From: an uncultured Gammaproteobacteria bacterium
GTDB taxonomy: Bacteria > Pseudomonadota > Gammaproteobacteria > Arenicellales > Poriferihabitantaceae
DNA length: 64,000 bases
NCBI GenBank assembly: GCA_947259885.1
Contig: CAMYNW010000002.1
Location: forward strand, 182,847-246,846
Direction: 5' to 3'
Under the pieces are notes generated by a model. The model did not search any database. It was given only the letters and a program-made list of their open reading frames with translations, and was not told the origin of the DNA. The translations under genes and the position numbers were made by a program. Below are positions 63,956 through 64,000 of this stretch, piece by piece. How positions within the stretch are numbered: the first letter of the stretch is position 1; each line of letters starts with the position of its first letter.

Positions 63956-64000
63956 TGACAGCAACTAATATCTCCCACCTGCTGACCGATCAATATTTTG
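63956..64000 (+). CDS. N-terminal fragment of a gene cut by the window end
   Basis: ATG 63956 opens a frame that stays open to the edge (MTATNISHLLTDQYF). GGAT lies about ten bases upstream. Fifteen residues are too few to identify. The start vaguely recalls NtrB-type sensor kinases, which would fit the NtrC-like site upstream, but this is only a suggestion. Confidence 0.3.

Overview
The window looks like chromosomal DNA from a free-living gammaproteobacterium, possibly marine. The evidence is the gene order aspS-yebC-ruvCAB-ybgC-tolQRAB-pal-cpoB-tRNA-Lys, a RapA/SrkA pair, MnmC, RppH, TldD/PmbA and a RutR-type regulator. I see no rRNA, CRISPR array, insertion sequence or prophage. The genus cannot be named from sequence alone.

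The left third (1-24.5 kb) is a nitrogen-scavenging region. xdhABC (minus strand) encodes xanthine dehydrogenase and its maturation factor. A tight plus-strand operon at 14.4-22.2 kb encodes a nucleoside/purine-type ABC transporter (one ATPase, two permeases), a RutR-like TetR regulator, urate hydroxylase PuuD with a cytochrome c tail, allantoinase PuuE, allantoicase and ureidoglycolate lyase. Together these could take xanthine through urate and allantoin to glyoxylate and urea. Two near-identical dyads matching the known E. coli RutR consensus sit at the xdhA promoter (4653-4668) and in front of the transporter operon (14396-14411). I propose that the encoded RutR-like protein controls both arms. 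Between the arms lies a TetR gene with its own palindromes and a three-gene cassette: a dimethylglycine dehydrogenase-like flavoprotein, a DAO-type oxidase and a non-pyrrolysine MttB-family methyltransferase. This points to demethylation of an N-methylated compound. Also here are a pentapeptide-repeat/potassium-channel fusion, an adenylate cyclase and a small cupin.

The middle (25-41 kb) holds srkA-rapA, a SprT-like gene overlapping a broken GIY-YIG gene, a TfpX/TfpZ pilin accessory protein, and a SGNH-hydrolase lipoprotein directly upstream of a branched-chain-amino-acid-type ABC transporter (livGFHM plus binding protein, closed by a strong terminator). It also holds a VOC/double-cupin protein, mnmC, a flavin reductase with a Nudix-like tail and an HU-like protein.

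The right part (41-64 kb) is mostly conserved core: tRNA-Lys, the Tol-Pal system, ruvABC, yebC, aspS, an FmdB-type protein, a sugar-nucleotide transferase, a MalM-like lipoprotein, a Bax-inhibitor-1 family membrane protein, a divergent PilT-like ATPase, a LysR regulator, rppH, pmbA-tldD-nitrilase and a SleB-type hydrolase. An NtrC-like palindrome lies near the right edge, in front of a gene that is cut by the window end.
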